The notes beneath the pieces are model-generated. The model saw only the letters and a program-made list of their open reading frames with translations, had not been told where the DNA came from and did not search any database. A stretch of 64,000 nt of DNA from Mesostigma viride. Its lineage: Eukaryota > Streptophyta > Mesostigmatophyceae > Mesostigmatales > Mesostigmataceae. The translations under genes were made by a program, and so were the position numbers. The stretch lies in assembly GCA_009746045.1 (NCBI GenBank), contig RPFO01000253.1:3213975-3277974 (forward strand), in the 5' to 3' direction. This document shows, piece after piece, positions 21,232 to 30,684 of this stretch (the first letter of the stretch is position 1; each line of letters starts with the position of its first letter).

Positions 21232-22745
21232 AGCGCCTCATCTCGCGCTTCACGGTCACTGAGGGTAAGGCAAATGAAGCCATAGCTGCCCGCCCTCAGA
21301 GCATGGACGGCTACCCAGCCAAGTTTCAAAACGGGTTCCTTTACGTGAATGTCAGTGGCCAGGCGGCCCGTCAAGACTCATGGCGCTTGTATGTCCCCCA
21401 AATATGCCGCGCTGAGGTATTATTTGAGTTACATGACTCCGTCTTGGGGGGACACCAAGGCCAGGACAGGCTGTTAGCGAGGGCCCGGAGGTCCTACTAT
21501 TGGCCTAAGATGGCTCGGGATGTGCGGGAGTATGTCAGTACCTGTGACAGCTGCCAGCACATGAAGCCACGGAATACGGGCAAACAGGGCGTTCCAAAGG
21601 AAATTCCAGACCCCATGTTCCCTTGGGACTCGGTGATGATGGATTTCATTGGGCCCTTGCCAGAGACCAAGGCGGGCAATGCTCAGATCCTGGTAGTGGT
21701 GGACCGGCTCACGCGGAGATGCCATTTAATCCCCTGCAAGGCCACCCTGACGGCGGAAGAGTGTGCCCACTTGTTCCTAAACAATGTGTTCCGGCTCCAT
21801 GGCATGCCCCGACAATTTATCACCGACAAGGACAAGCTGTTCACGTCGAAATTTTGGACCTCATTTTTTCAGGTCGTCGGGACTAAGTTGTCTATGGGTA
21901 CGGCCTATCACAGTAGCTCTTCTCACATGGTGGAGAGAGTGAATCGGGTGGTGGAAGAGGCACTGCGGCACTACCTGGATCGAGACGGGAGGAATTGGGA
22001 CGAAGTGCTGGGATTCATTGAGTTTTCACTCAATAATGCCCCCCATTCTGCCCACGGGTATACCCCGTTCTTTCTTGATACAGGCAGGCATCCCCTTACC
22101 CCCACCGATCTCTTGACCGCCCCAGCCATCACCACGACAACGGAGCTACGCTCCACAGTCGCAGGGGCGCGGGAGCTGGTACAACGGATGGTGCAAGCTC
22201 ATTCCAGCGCCATAAGTGGCCTACGTCAGGCGCGTGCCAAGTACATGGCGCGAGTCCAAAGTACCCTGGACAGGCGCACCCCTGCAATCGAAGCAGGTGA
22301 CTTGGTTTTAATTGAGGGCCCCCACCAAGGCCGCTTCTCGCACAAGTTCGAGGACAGCCTGAAGGTCAAGCTCCGCCCCTTATTCCTTGGACCGTATCTG
22401 GTGGAGAAGGTGTTCAATGAGGTGATGGTGTCTGTCGCCATCCCGGACTCGTGGCAGCTGAAGTCCAATGTTTTCCACGTTGACCAGCTGAAGCTTTACC
22501 GCAAGAGCACCTTCCCAGGTCGTGTCATGGCACCCGCCCCCTTGGAGTTCAACCCCGAGACGGGCGAGCCCGAGGATGAGGTCGAGGACATTGTAGCCCA
22601 CCGCAATCGAGGCCGCCGCCGCGAGTACCTCCTTAAGTGGAAGTTCTCCCAAACAGAGCTAGAGCACTCATGGGTAGCTGAGGCTGGACTCACGGGCTGT
22701 GCACGCTTGCTACAGGAGTATAAAGCCCGGGCAGGGTTGGCATAA
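21087..22745 (+). CDS. Integrase with C-terminal chromodomain
   Basis: The region encodes an HHCC zinc-binding domain (LHDSVLGGHQGQ, then CDSCQHMK) and a retroviral-type catalytic core with visible acidic residues: D in MMDFIGPLP, D in FITDKDKLF and E in HMVERVNRVVEEAL. The C-terminal GPY-like segment and the end (VEDIVAHRNRGRRREYLLKW through to HSWVAEAGL) form a chromodomain, thought to direct chromoviruses to marked chromatin. It overlaps the pol frame by 145 bases in the -1 frame. The listed 5' end is only the start of the open frame; the protein is presumably made as a Pol extension. The TAA stop is at 22743-22745. Confidence 0.92.
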   Translation: MRSRRGGRTSAPYSHMVPATGVYPPMQPVGEAFTLANTATTVVISSDLERLISRFTVTEGKANEAIAARPQSMDGYPAKFQNGFLYVNVSGQAARQDSWRLYVPQICRAEVLFELHDSVLGGHQGQDRLLARARRSYYWPKMARDVREYVSTCDSCQHMKPRNTGKQGVPKEIPDPMFPWDSVMMDFIGPLPETKAGNAQILVVVDRLTRRCHLIPCKATLTAEECAHLFLNNVFRLHGMPRQFITDKDKLFTSKFWTSFFQVVGTKLSMGTAYHSSSSHMVERVNRVVEEALRHYLDRDGRNWDEVLGFIEFSLNNAPHSAHGYTPFFLDTGRHPLTPTDLLTAPAITTTTELRSTVAGARELVQRMVQAHSSAISGLRQARAKYMARVQSTLDRRTPAIEAGDLVLIEGPHQGRFSHKFEDSLKVKLRPLFLGPYLVEKVFNEVMVSVAIPDSWQLKSNVFHVDQLKLYRKSTFPGRVMAPAPLEFNPETGEPEDEVEDIVAHRNRGRRREYLLKWKFSQTELEHSWVAEAGLTGCARLLQEYKARAGLA

Positions 22746-23168
22746 TTCCGGCCCTTCTCCTACCTTTTGCGTAATGCTCCTTGCATGTGCATTGGCAGCC
22801 TTGATGCAGGCCGCCCCGCCCCAGGGGTCCATGGGCGAGTTATTCGGTGCGGTATCGTTTGGACAGGAGGTTCGGTGTCCCTCACCCGACACAAGTTCCT
22901 CGCCGCCTTCTTGAGCGTTTTCCCACTGGAGGCGCTGCGGGATGTCAACCTGGCCAAACGCCATGATGCACGCGCCGGCGAGCGGCAACTCACCTTCCAG
23001 CCCGCCCTAGTCCAGGCCAATGGCCTGCCTCTTCCCGAGCCGGCTGAGGCCGCGCCGGCTGAGCGTGTCCACCGGCGTCAACGCCCGGCCGCACCTCTGC
23101 GCGGGCATGGCCGTGGGGGCTCCACTCGTGGGGGTCACCGCCCGAGCCCTTACCGCCCGGCGCCGTAA
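22746..23168 (+). CDS. Extra 3' reading frame downstream of integrase
   Basis: An open frame continues in the same phase straight after the integrase TAA to a stop at 23168; the first ATG is at 22785 (127 aa). It is Ala/Arg/Pro-rich with a modest hydrophobic stretch (HKFLAAFLSVFPLEALRDVN). It matches no family I know. It could be reached by stop readthrough, be an accessory protein, or be GC-rich sequence open by chance. It has no signal peptide or envelope-like features. Confidence 0.35.
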   Translation, partial: FRPFSYLLRNAPCMCIGSLDAGRPAPGVHGRVIRCGIVWTGGSVSLTRHKFLAAFLSVFPLEALRDVNLAKRHDARAGERQLTFQPALVQANGLPLPEPAEAAPAERVHRRQRPAAPLRGHGRGGSTRGGHRPSPYRPAP

Positions 23169-23284
23169 ACCATCGCCAACGGACGGTGACAATTGGCACG
23201 ATCGATGCGTGCCCTGGAAGGGAACAGTGACCATGTATACAGTCATTTATAAGTCCCGGCTACAGGAGTAGCCGCCTCTTTTGT

Positions 23285-23298
23285 TGGGGGGGGAGGTG
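23285..23298 (+). other. Polypurine tract
   Basis: A GGGGGGGGAGGTG run immediately precedes the 3' LTR, the expected site of plus-strand priming. Its position fixes the LTR start at 23299. Confidence 0.85.
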
Positions 23299-24031
23299 TG
23301 TTGCACGGATGCAACATGCCATTTGTGGTATTAAATTATCCGTCCCGGTCGATCGGCGCCGACCGTAATCCGGCGCCAGTGCCGAGGCCATAGTATAGTT
23401 GGCAGCCGAGGCAATCCGTGTGGAAGTAAGTGTAGAAGTTTTGCTGACGAACTTGGCCTTTGCGCCGTAGGCAGACCTAGCGCCTGAACGGGAGTTACGG
23501 ACAGCCAAGTGGCACTGCACATGCGTTATGATGGTACCTACGGACATTTGGATATTTTTCAGGAGAGGCCTCTAGCCGTACTGGTCTTTAACGTGTTCTA
23601 GACGGTTCGAGAAGCCCGTCCCCGCGGACCTCACGTCATGCCTGGTTGGCAGCGCCAGGCGCAGCCACCAACGGGGACGAAGGGACAAAATAGGAAGGCA
23701 CGAGCTATGCCAGCAATCCGGACCTTGTATCGTAATTTACCACGTTGCTCTACAGATTATTTACCATCGCTTAATCCTGGAGTGTAAATCTCCTGTGGGC
23801 TCGAGTGTGAATCCCTCGCCTACTGGGTGTAAGTCTTCCCGCATTGAGTGTTTTAATCTGTGTGGTGACATTGTAATATACGAAACCGGTTTTCCGGGTT
23901 TGAGCTTATTCGTATTGTGTGACGAGTATTCTTAAGCCACCATCGTGCGCTGTGACGCATAGGAAGTCAAAGGTCTTTCGCATTCGTTCTCAATCCTTAA
24001 GGCGCTATTTTAAATAGCCATACGTATTAAA
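23299..24031 (+). repeat. 3' LTR
   Basis: 733 bp, matching the 5' LTR apart from three differences. It is followed by the second copy of the ATAAT target duplication and then by resumption of piggyBac-like copy A sequence (ATAATCATGTGTTGTTAGC). Confidence 0.93.
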
Positions 24032-24662
24032 ATAATCATGTGTTGTTAGCATCTTGCCACCATTTGCTAGCATGCATTCCAGCGTCATCTTTGCCTGCAT
24101 GTAAGCTCATGGATCACTCAACCTATCCAAGCCTTGCATTACACGTGCCTCTTTCTTTCAGTATTGCACGCGTTATGGAATGAAAACCCAGCACCTCCGT
24201 TCCCACGAGGCATGTGCTCAGCACGTTGTGAGAGTGGATGATGCTTTGGCTATGGCTGCCTGATTCAGTCATATTAGGTCATCCAGTCATGATGTTTGAT
24301 GCATGTTTGATGCAGTATAACTTATACAACACCTATTTTCAACGTTTTGACCCTCCAAGCTCACTATGGCCCCGTTTATGGGGCTCGTGTCGTTGCGTAA
24401 TGTTGTGAAGGGCTCTCATGTTTCCCACTGCGTTGGACTGCGTTGTAATTGTGATGCTAATGAAAAATAGCTCCAGTGGCCCAATGGGCCTGAGTTTTGT
24501 TTCACTCCTCTGGCAGAGCCTGCATATGTTGCCCATAGCTCGTGCAAGAAGCCAGATTTTTTTCATGAACCATTTGTGAATTAGCACATGACTTGTGACC
24601 TAGGGTCAAGAAATCGCGGTCATGGTCAGACCCCCCTGTATTCAAACCAGTGTATCTCTCTA

Positions 24663-25283
24663 ATGGCCACACAGGTTCCCAAGATAGCGGAGCAGACGGC
24701 CACCATTGCATCCCAGCCACCCCGGCAGGATGCTGGCGACCTCCCGCCGCTCTCCTACGCGGACCTGCTGCGGTCAGCGACTGCCTCCACCACCGACGCC
24801 ATCGCCACAAAGCTCCAGGAGCTGGAGGACCACCGCCAGGCCCAGCAACGGGAGGTCACCGACCGCGCTCGCCGCGAGTGCCGAGTGGTGCTACGTCGCT
24901 TCCCCCAGAAGCCAGGTGAGACGTCAACCTCTCTTGCTGACGAGCTCAAGAACCAGCTTCTTACCCTCATGGGCCTGGTAGGTGAGGTAGAACTGCGTGG
25001 GTGCCACCGCCTTCCCCACTCACGGGACAAGGCGGCTCCCCCACCAGTCCTACTCACCTTCCCCTCCCCTGCGGATAAGCAGCGGTTCCTCTCTCGTCGC
25101 AAGCGGTTGCACGACCTCACCTGGACGCTGGATGACGACCTCACCCCCGCTCAGCAACAGCAGCGACGCGACCTGTGGCCGGAATACCTCCGCCATAAGC
25201 AGGACCCCCAGAAGCCCAAGGTGTACTGGAGGGGCGGGGACCTGATGATCAACCACAAGATGTGGACGCCCCCAGCGGGCTAG
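24663..25283 (+). CDS. L1-type ORF1 protein
   Basis: 206 aa. The ATG is supplied by the target-site duplication and GCC onward is LINE sequence, so the protein may be 5'-truncated. Layout: a short N-terminal region, a Gln/Glu/Arg coiled-coil segment at ~55-85, an RRM-like core (CRVVLRRFP through to LLTFPSPADKQRFLSRRKRL) and a C-terminal DDDLTPAQQQQRRDLWPEY motif typical of LINE-1 ORF1 C-terminal domains. ORF1p binds element RNA as a chaperone. Related, more decayed copies are at 41238-44341, 49223-50442 and 51258-53856. Family call from motif order only. Confidence 0.72.
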   Translation: MATQVPKIAEQTATIASQPPRQDAGDLPPLSYADLLRSATASTTDAIATKLQELEDHRQAQQREVTDRARRECRVVLRRFPQKPGETSTSLADELKNQLLTLMGLVGEVELRGCHRLPHSRDKAAPPPVLLTFPSPADKQRFLSRRKRLHDLTWTLDDDLTPAQQQQRRDLWPEYLRHKQDPQKPKVYWRGGDLMINHKMWTPPAG

Positions 25284-25699
25284 AATAGCAATAGCCCTAG
25301 CTTGTAACCATTGGCGTCACTGCCGCTAAGGCAGCCATGCCTAGAATGTTGCCTAGCTGTGCCAACACACCTAGTCACGTGCCGCCAACGCACGGTACAC
25401 AACCAGCCATAGCCTCAGCCTAGTCCTAGTACAGCCATGCTACGCCCTGGCTATGTTCAGATTACCTGCCCACGCTCCTTGCTATGATATGCTCACATGG
25501 GTCTTATTGCACCCACAGTTTGCCGGATCGTTAGCCTGTCCTTTTAGCTAGCCGCGCCCGATTGCAGCTGTGGCATGCCTTTGGCATGAAGGAGACTGGG
25601 GGTCTCTGCCCTTTCTCCTGTTGTGCACACACAGGGAAAAGCACTTCGGTGCTCCGTGACTCCCCAACGGGAGCACGAGTTTAATTAATTAATTAATTA
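24666..25699 (+). mobile_element. ORF1-only LINE insertion with 12 bp TSD
   Basis: 1034 bp inserted in piggyBac-like copy A, flanked by ATCTCTCTAATG at 24654-24665 and 25700-25711. It carries an L1-type ORF1, a ~370 bp non-coding 3' segment, a hairpin (25649-25676) and a TTAA tail (25681-25700). There is no reverse transcriptase between ORF1 and the tail, as there would be in an ordinary two-ORF LINE. It is therefore internally deleted or a natural ORF1-only element. Confidence 0.85.
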
Positions 25700-25700
25700 A
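25649..25700 (+). other. LINE 3' hairpin and (TTAA)n tail
   Basis: GTGCTCC and GGAGCAC pair as the outer stem (25649-25676), enclosing CTCCC-CAAC-GGGAG (25660-25673). The TTAA repeat tail follows directly. The same 3' end closes the reverse-transcriptase-bearing LINE at 40508-40560. Confidence 0.85.
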
Positions 25701-25878
25701 TCTCTCTAATGAATAAGCATTTTGTAGGTCTGAGTAGCTCAAAAAATTCTTTGATTTATGAGCTTTCAGGAAAGTATATACATGACCATGAAAAAAAAAT
25801 TTCCTTAGGTGCTATACGCGTTCTAAAAAAAGCTTACAACGCGATATATCGCGTTCTAATTAAAAAAACACGGGTTAA

Positions 25879-26197
25879 TTAATTACACGTGCTCCCGTTG
25901 GGGAGTCACGGAGCACCAGAGTGCGCTTTTATCCGTTAGTGTGCGCAGCGAGAAGGGGCACCCCCGTCCCTGATGCCATGCCACAGCTAGGGTGCACAAT
26001 CGGACCTGTGTTTTTTTGCCAGGTTCTGCGCTCATTTATTTTTTATTTCTATTATCCATAAAATTAAAAACACGATCGGGCATTCCCTGTGGGCGCAATA
26101 TGGCCCATGTGAGCATTGCATTACTATGGAGACGCGAGCAAACAGGCAGTGCTAGGCCAGACAAATAGCTAGGCTGGCGGATGCCTGTCGGCTACTG
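25879..26197 (-). mobile_element. LINE 3'-end fragment, minus strand
   Basis: Read on the minus strand this matches the 3' segment of the 24666-25699 LINE (GCTCACATGGG, AGCTGTGGCATG and the hairpin at 25889-25916), ending in a TTAATTAATT tail that abuts piggyBac-like copy A. That copy A therefore lies in the LINE's own TTAA tail. The fragment is 5'-truncated. Confidence 0.75.
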
Positions 26198-26205
26198 GTA
26201 AGGCT

Positions 26206-27777
26206 CAGAGTGCAATCATACGCCGTATAATACGGTATAATACGGTATAATACGTAATACGCTGGCTTTGAGCGTATGATTCATACGTTATAATACGTTT
26301 TAGCGTATAATGACGTATAATACCGTATTATACCGTATGATGCCGTGTTTTCGACAGGGCAACGATTTGAAGCCACAGATTTCGTATCTCTACTATAAGT
26401 ACTGACCCGTCTGAACTTTCACAATTCGACGCGATCTTATTTTGACATTGTGGTGCACAGTGCGCGCACCGTGCGGAGGTGGCCATGGCGACGTGCGTTC
26501 CGTTAAAATATGGCTAATCCGGCGGGCGACAGGCGAAAAAATTAAGCCGATGGTTAAAAGTGATGTTCTATTATGATGTTTCATAGCAAGATCTGCACTA
26601 TTTGCAAATTCGCTGCCTTTGTTGGTACAGATTTGCACGGGGGTCTCATCCAACAATTTGGCCGCGATGAATAATCTAGCATGTGTGCCTGCGACGGTAG
26701 AACTCGATATTCGTGGGTTATTTTGATGCAGCAAGAGCCGTTTAGTAACGGACACCATGAAAATAACCTAAGCATCTTCGATCTGCGGCCATTTCCTGTC
26801 ATTTCTAAAATGATTTCGTTCAGGCCTGCGCGATCCGCGGTTAATCCATCCATGGCTGGCTGGCTTTTCTTGCGCGCCTGGGTAGGAAATAATGCCGGCC
26901 GTGGTACGTTGATTTGCCGCATGTCACCGCCCAGTCTGTTTGCGCTCTTAATGAACCTGGCATGAAACTTTTTGCGCCGTTTCTGGGTTTTTCTTGCTAT
27001 TTTGTTCTCCACTTGTTGCAGTTGTGCTATCAGATTTTCCGCAGCTTTCAATGGTTTTCCTTACGCTGCGTATGCCATGCTTCCTAAAGCTACCCAGAAT
27101 TGATCGGGCAGTTATCTGGCTTTGCTACGCTTCCTGTATGGAGGTTTTCACACGGTAGACATTCTATATTGCGTAGTCAAGGACCCTAGCTGCCTGGGAG
27201 CGGCATCACCGTTGCAAGGAGCTGGCGAGCTCATAGACGCCTGTCATGCTCTTCAGCCTGCTGGAAAACAAGGTTGTTGTATGGAAGGTGAGAATATGTG
27301 AGTTACTTATTATCACATCCCCACCTGTTTAGCCATGTTTAACATGTTGGCCCCTTGCTGGCCCACTGCACGGTCCCCTAGTTATTGCTGGCCTTTTTAC
27401 CATATATAATTACTTGCATCAAAGTGAAGGCACCCAAGTAAACATAACCAATATAAAGCCACATATATACAGTTATACACATGCACACAATTATGCATGC
27501 GCACGTTTACATTCTCAGTATTACATGCAATATATCGATCGTGTCCACAATATCCACCGTATAGAGTATAGCCGAGGGTAGGGCAACCTTGGATTATGTC
27601 CAAAACAGTGTTAAAAACATGTGGATTGATGGTGGGTGTCTTAAAATGTGTAAAATCAGAGTATTCTAAGTGTGTCCGTACGAAAACGTATAATACCGTA
27701 TTATACCGTATTATACCGTATTATACATTATACTCCACCGTGACCGTATAACGCGTATAACGTACGATTGCACTCTG
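26206..27777. mobile_element. hAT-like DNA transposon, copy 1
   Basis: 1572 bp. The ends are CAGAGTGCAATCATACG and CGTACGATTGCACTCTG, flanked by an 8 bp duplication GTAAGGCT (26198-26205 and 27778-27785). An 8 bp TSD with CAG-starting TIRs fits hAT. Subterminal CGTATAATACGG repeats occur at both ends. Minus-strand frames (about 26393-26758 and 26581-27051) are shared with copy 2 but are not recognisable as hAT transposase, so the element is probably non-autonomous. Confidence 0.88.
26581..27051 (-). CDS. Unknown protein inside hAT-like copy 1
   Basis: 156 aa open frame identical or nearly so in copy 2 (52245-52715). The N-terminal half is Lys/Arg-rich and helical (KIARKTQKRRKKFHARF). A second minus-strand frame (26393-26758) overlaps it, and an intron could join the two (candidate donor near 26770, acceptor near 26695). 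No family recognised. Conservation between two recent copies does not by itself prove function. Confidence 0.3.
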   Translation of the reverse strand: MKAAENLIAQLQQVENKIARKTQKRRKKFHARFIKSANRLGGDMRQINVPRPALFPTQARKKSQPAMDGLTADRAGLNEIILEMTGNGRRSKMLRLFSWCPLLNGSCCIKITHEYRVLPSQAHMLDYSSRPNCWMRPPCKSVPTKAANLQIVQILL

Positions 27778-27807
27778 GTAAGGCTATAGGCATGCATGGC
27801 TACGTCC

Positions 27808-27957
27808 TTGAGGCACCTAGAGCAAGTGTTGCTTACATTCCACTAATTGCAGGAATTAGTAGCCCAGAATGTATTAAAAGCCATATGCCCCTTCTCCGGG
27901 ATATGTGCTACATGTACTCCCAACGGATTTATGTTTCTAATTAATTAATTAATTAAC
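27808..27957 (+). mobile_element. 150 bp truncated LINE 3' end with 14 bp TSD
   Basis: Flanked by GCATGGCTACGTCC at 27794-27807 and 27958-27971. It ends ACTCC-CAAC-GGATT, then a (TTAA)n tail (27938-27957). It is the same 3'-end family as the minus-strand LINE at 48772-50442 (shared AGAATGTATTAAAAGCCATA and ATATGTGCT sequence). Confidence 0.85.
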
Positions 27958-28035
27958 GCATGGCTACGTCCATACCTGACTGAGGGCCGGCTAGACCGAG
28001 GGCAGTGCCTACCTGACTGGTTCGAGCAAGATGTC

Positions 28036-29880
28036 CTATACAAATGCTATCCTACGCTGTCTAATCTCGTCCGTAATGCGAGGCATACCCTTATACAAAG
28101 ACTCTAACGACCTCTGTGTGGAAAACCCTACGTTCAGGACCTGTCGGAGCATCGATCCTGTAAACCGTGCCGGCCGTCCAGCCGTGTGGCCATCTTGTCC
28201 GTGAGTGTCCATGCCTCGGTGCCATAGGTGAGCACCGTGAGAACCAGGACCTTGAAGAGCACTCGCTTGCGGTCCTCGCTCAGGTCCTTTCGGGTGCCAG
28301 TAGGGGCTGAGCGAGCGGCCGAGCCTGGCCCAGGCCATGCAGGCTGATGCGGGTTTCCACATCGCCGGCGGCGTCGGGGATCGAGCATGCTCCCCAGCAG
28401 CTTGAAGCGCTCACGGAACACGTAGCGGGACCTCTGTCCCGTCTCTAGCAGCAGCAGCCGGGGCGGGCAACTGTTAGCCCCAAACACCATCGCCTTGGTT
28501 TTGACACTATAATCTCCAACTCCTGACCGCCCGCGCCTCCAAGCCCAAATTAACAGTCCAGCTAGCCAGGTCTGAATGTGCTAGCTCGGGACGCTCGATA
28601 AGGGTGGTATCATCCGCATAAATCAGGTCGGACAGGTGGTAACCAGGGCCCCCGCCGCCCTTCTTGCGATCCAGAATGCTGGTGGCACGCAATCCAAAGC
28701 TAGGATGGCCCAAAGAGCCTCCCAGAGGACCATGTCGAAAGCCTTGATATAGTCAGCAAAACATGAAGACCAGCGGAAAACCATCAGGCTGCCTGGCAAA
28801 TGCGACGCACCTCCTCCACCATGCAGCCGGCGCGCGACAAATACAGCCATGATAGTGTTATGGCCACGACGGAAACCCATCTGAGACTCACCCAGGTGTA
28901 CATGGTTCAGCGCAGCGCGGAGCCTGCATGTGCAGCATCATGCCGCATATGAAGACCTTCAGCGCGGCGCTCTGGAGGCAGGCACCCTGATAGTTACCGG
29001 GGTCAGCAGCAGAACCCTTCTTGTACAGCATGACTCGGATGGCCGTCTGCCACTCAGCAGGCGGAGGCTCACCAGAGAGCAGAACACGGTTGCAGAACGC
29101 CAGCAGAACTAGCTCCCGCACCGCCAGGTCAGCAGGGGTCTTCAGCAGCTCGGCCGAAAGGTGGTCCGGGCACCGACCGGCGACCGCCGCGTCGATTACC
29201 GCAAGCAAGGAAGGGCGTCGTCCAATTCCTGCAATGTGAAGGGGTGGACGACGTCGTTGGTGGCAATTAGGCAGCCGGCCTCCTTCAAGGCGGGGTCGAC
29301 TTGGTAGTCCGCGGCCGAGGAGGGTGCCGCAGCCTGCAGGCGGCGGGGGTGGTCCAGCAACACCGAGACGGGCCGGGCCGTCTTGGGGTGAAGCGGCGGG
29401 GGGGGGGTGCGGGCCCCACCTGTCATGCAAGGAAAACATGGTGGGCCAACCAGCGGTCAAGGCTGACCGGCGCCGCACCGTCCCCCATGTGCTCCACCAG
29501 GGTGCGCTGCCGCCGGCCGCTGAGCCGGTCGAGGTGGTACCACATTTTCTTGCCCAGCATGCATGGTTGCGAGCTTGGCATGTAGGCCTAGTTGGCATCC
29601 GTGATGCACTGGGTCGCCTCTGCGTCCTGAGCATGTGCGTTACTAGGCCTCCACAAGGCTGCGGCCTTGAGCACCGGTTTTAGCAGCGGGTCCCGGTTAC
29701 GCTTGAGGCGGTCGGCCGCCGGCGGCCAGGACCTTGGGGTCGATCCTGTCGAGGTAGAGCGGACCGGGTCGGCGGCGGGGCACATGTATGTAATATGGCC
29801 GGCAGGTGCCGGGCTGGCCGGCCGCCAGCAACGGGGCGCGGGCCGCAAAGCCCGCGAAAATGGCAGCGTTCGGAGCACCC
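28036..29880 (-). pseudogene. Degenerate LINE reverse transcriptase (ORF2)
   Basis: On the minus strand successive frames carry LINE RT signatures in order: a pre-RT region with HPFTLQELDDAL, then GSAADPGNYQGACLQSAALK, QMGFRRGHNTIM, a DYIKAFD motif A, LIYADDTTLIE with the catalytic YADD, FKVLVLTVLTYGTEAWTL, and the post-RT LYKGMPRITDEIRQRRIAFV segment. It is broken by many frameshifts and is not functional. It lies head-to-head with the plus-strand LINE RT. The 5' end and 3' tail are not defined. Confidence 0.85.
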
Positions 29881-30039
29881 TGGGCCAGCGCGTCGACGTC
29901 CGCCTGAGCCCCCAGCGGGCCTCCAGGTACGCCAGCTGCCGGCGGCGAGTTCCGCTCGTGGTCGATTGGCGTCCGTCCGGCCGGCCAGACTTCCTCAGGG
30001 TTCTCGCGGACCGGGAGTATATAGCGCAGTCCAGTCAGG

Positions 30040-30684
30040 ACGGACCACTTGGCCGCGGCGCTTGGGGGCCTGGACTCCGGAGCCGAATGGTCGCTCGCAC
30101 CAAGTCATGCCTCCTTTCACCTCTCGCGAGGTCACAGAGGCGGTCCAGCGCCTGCGTTATGACGCAGCCACCGGCTCCGAGGAGATTCCTGCCGCAGTTG
30201 TGAAACTTGCAGCCGAATTCGAGGACACCGGTGTTATATGCTGCTCTTCCGGGACATCTGCAACCGCCTTCTGCTGTCATCGCAACCACCTCCAGCGGCC
30301 TGGCAACACAGTTTTCGCACGATGCTGTTCAAGAACAAGGGGTCGTCAGCCGACCCCGGCAACTACAGAGGGGTGTGCATTCAAAGTGCCCCCCTCAAGC
30401 TTCTTATGCGGCTCATCCTGGACCGCCTGCGCACGGCCCTGGACGGTCACCTCGGCGAGACTCAGCACGGCTTCCGTTCAGGTCGCAACACAGTACAGGC
30501 GCTCTTCGCTACTCGCCGACTGGTGGAGGAACTGCAACGCCTAGTTCAGCCTGGTGAGTCCCCTTTGCACCTTGTGCTGGTGGACTTCATCAAAGCCTTC
30601 GATTCGGTTTTCTGGCCTGCGCTTTGGGACATCCTCGAGCTGTTCCGGATCTCCCGCCCCCTTATTGCTGTCATCCGCAACCTG
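30040..30684 (+). pseudogene. LINE reverse transcriptase, 5' part (interrupted)
   Basis: The plus-strand RT begins with PPFTSREVTEAVQRLRYDAA and, after a frame change near 30235, runs on with KGSSADPGNYRGVCIQSAP, QHGFRSGRNTVQ and motif A LVDFIKAFDSVFW. It is cut at VIRNL (30684) by the CACTA-like insertion and resumes at 38679 with YEGSTTSVRTSYG. It encodes the polymerase of a non-LTR retrotransposon. The upstream endonuclease region is not clearly recognisable, and the 5' boundary near 29890-30040 is uncertain. Confidence 0.85.

Larger units (their letters stand above)
15569..24031 (+). mobile_element. Ty3/gypsy LTR retrotransposon, chromovirus-like, 8.46 kb
   Basis: LTRs at 15569-16302 (734 bp) and 23299-24031 (733 bp) differ at only three positions by my reading. 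The host sequence is duplicated as ATAAT at 15564-15568 and 24032-24036, a normal 5 bp TSD. The order inside is primer site, gag, protease, reverse transcriptase, RNase H, integrase, chromodomain, then a purine tract. PR-RT-RH-INT order defines Ty3/gypsy, and the C-terminal chromodomain-like segment points to the chromovirus branch. Near-identical LTRs mean a recent insertion. It sits inside piggyBac-like copy A, so it is younger than that element. Confidence 0.95.
14615..25874. mobile_element. piggyBac-like element copy A, split by two insertions
   Basis: The element starts CCCGTGTTTTTTTA and ends TAAAAAAACACGGG, flanked by TTAA at 14611-14614 and 25875-25878. TTAA targets with CCC-starting ends are characteristic of piggyBac. 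After removing the LTR retrotransposon (15569-24031) and the LINE insertion (24666-25699) about 1746 bp remain, colinear with intact copies B and C. Paired palindromes of the AACGCGATACATCGCGTT type lie just inside the ends and are likely transposase-binding sites. No transposase is recognisable, so it is non-autonomous or decayed. Confidence 0.88.
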
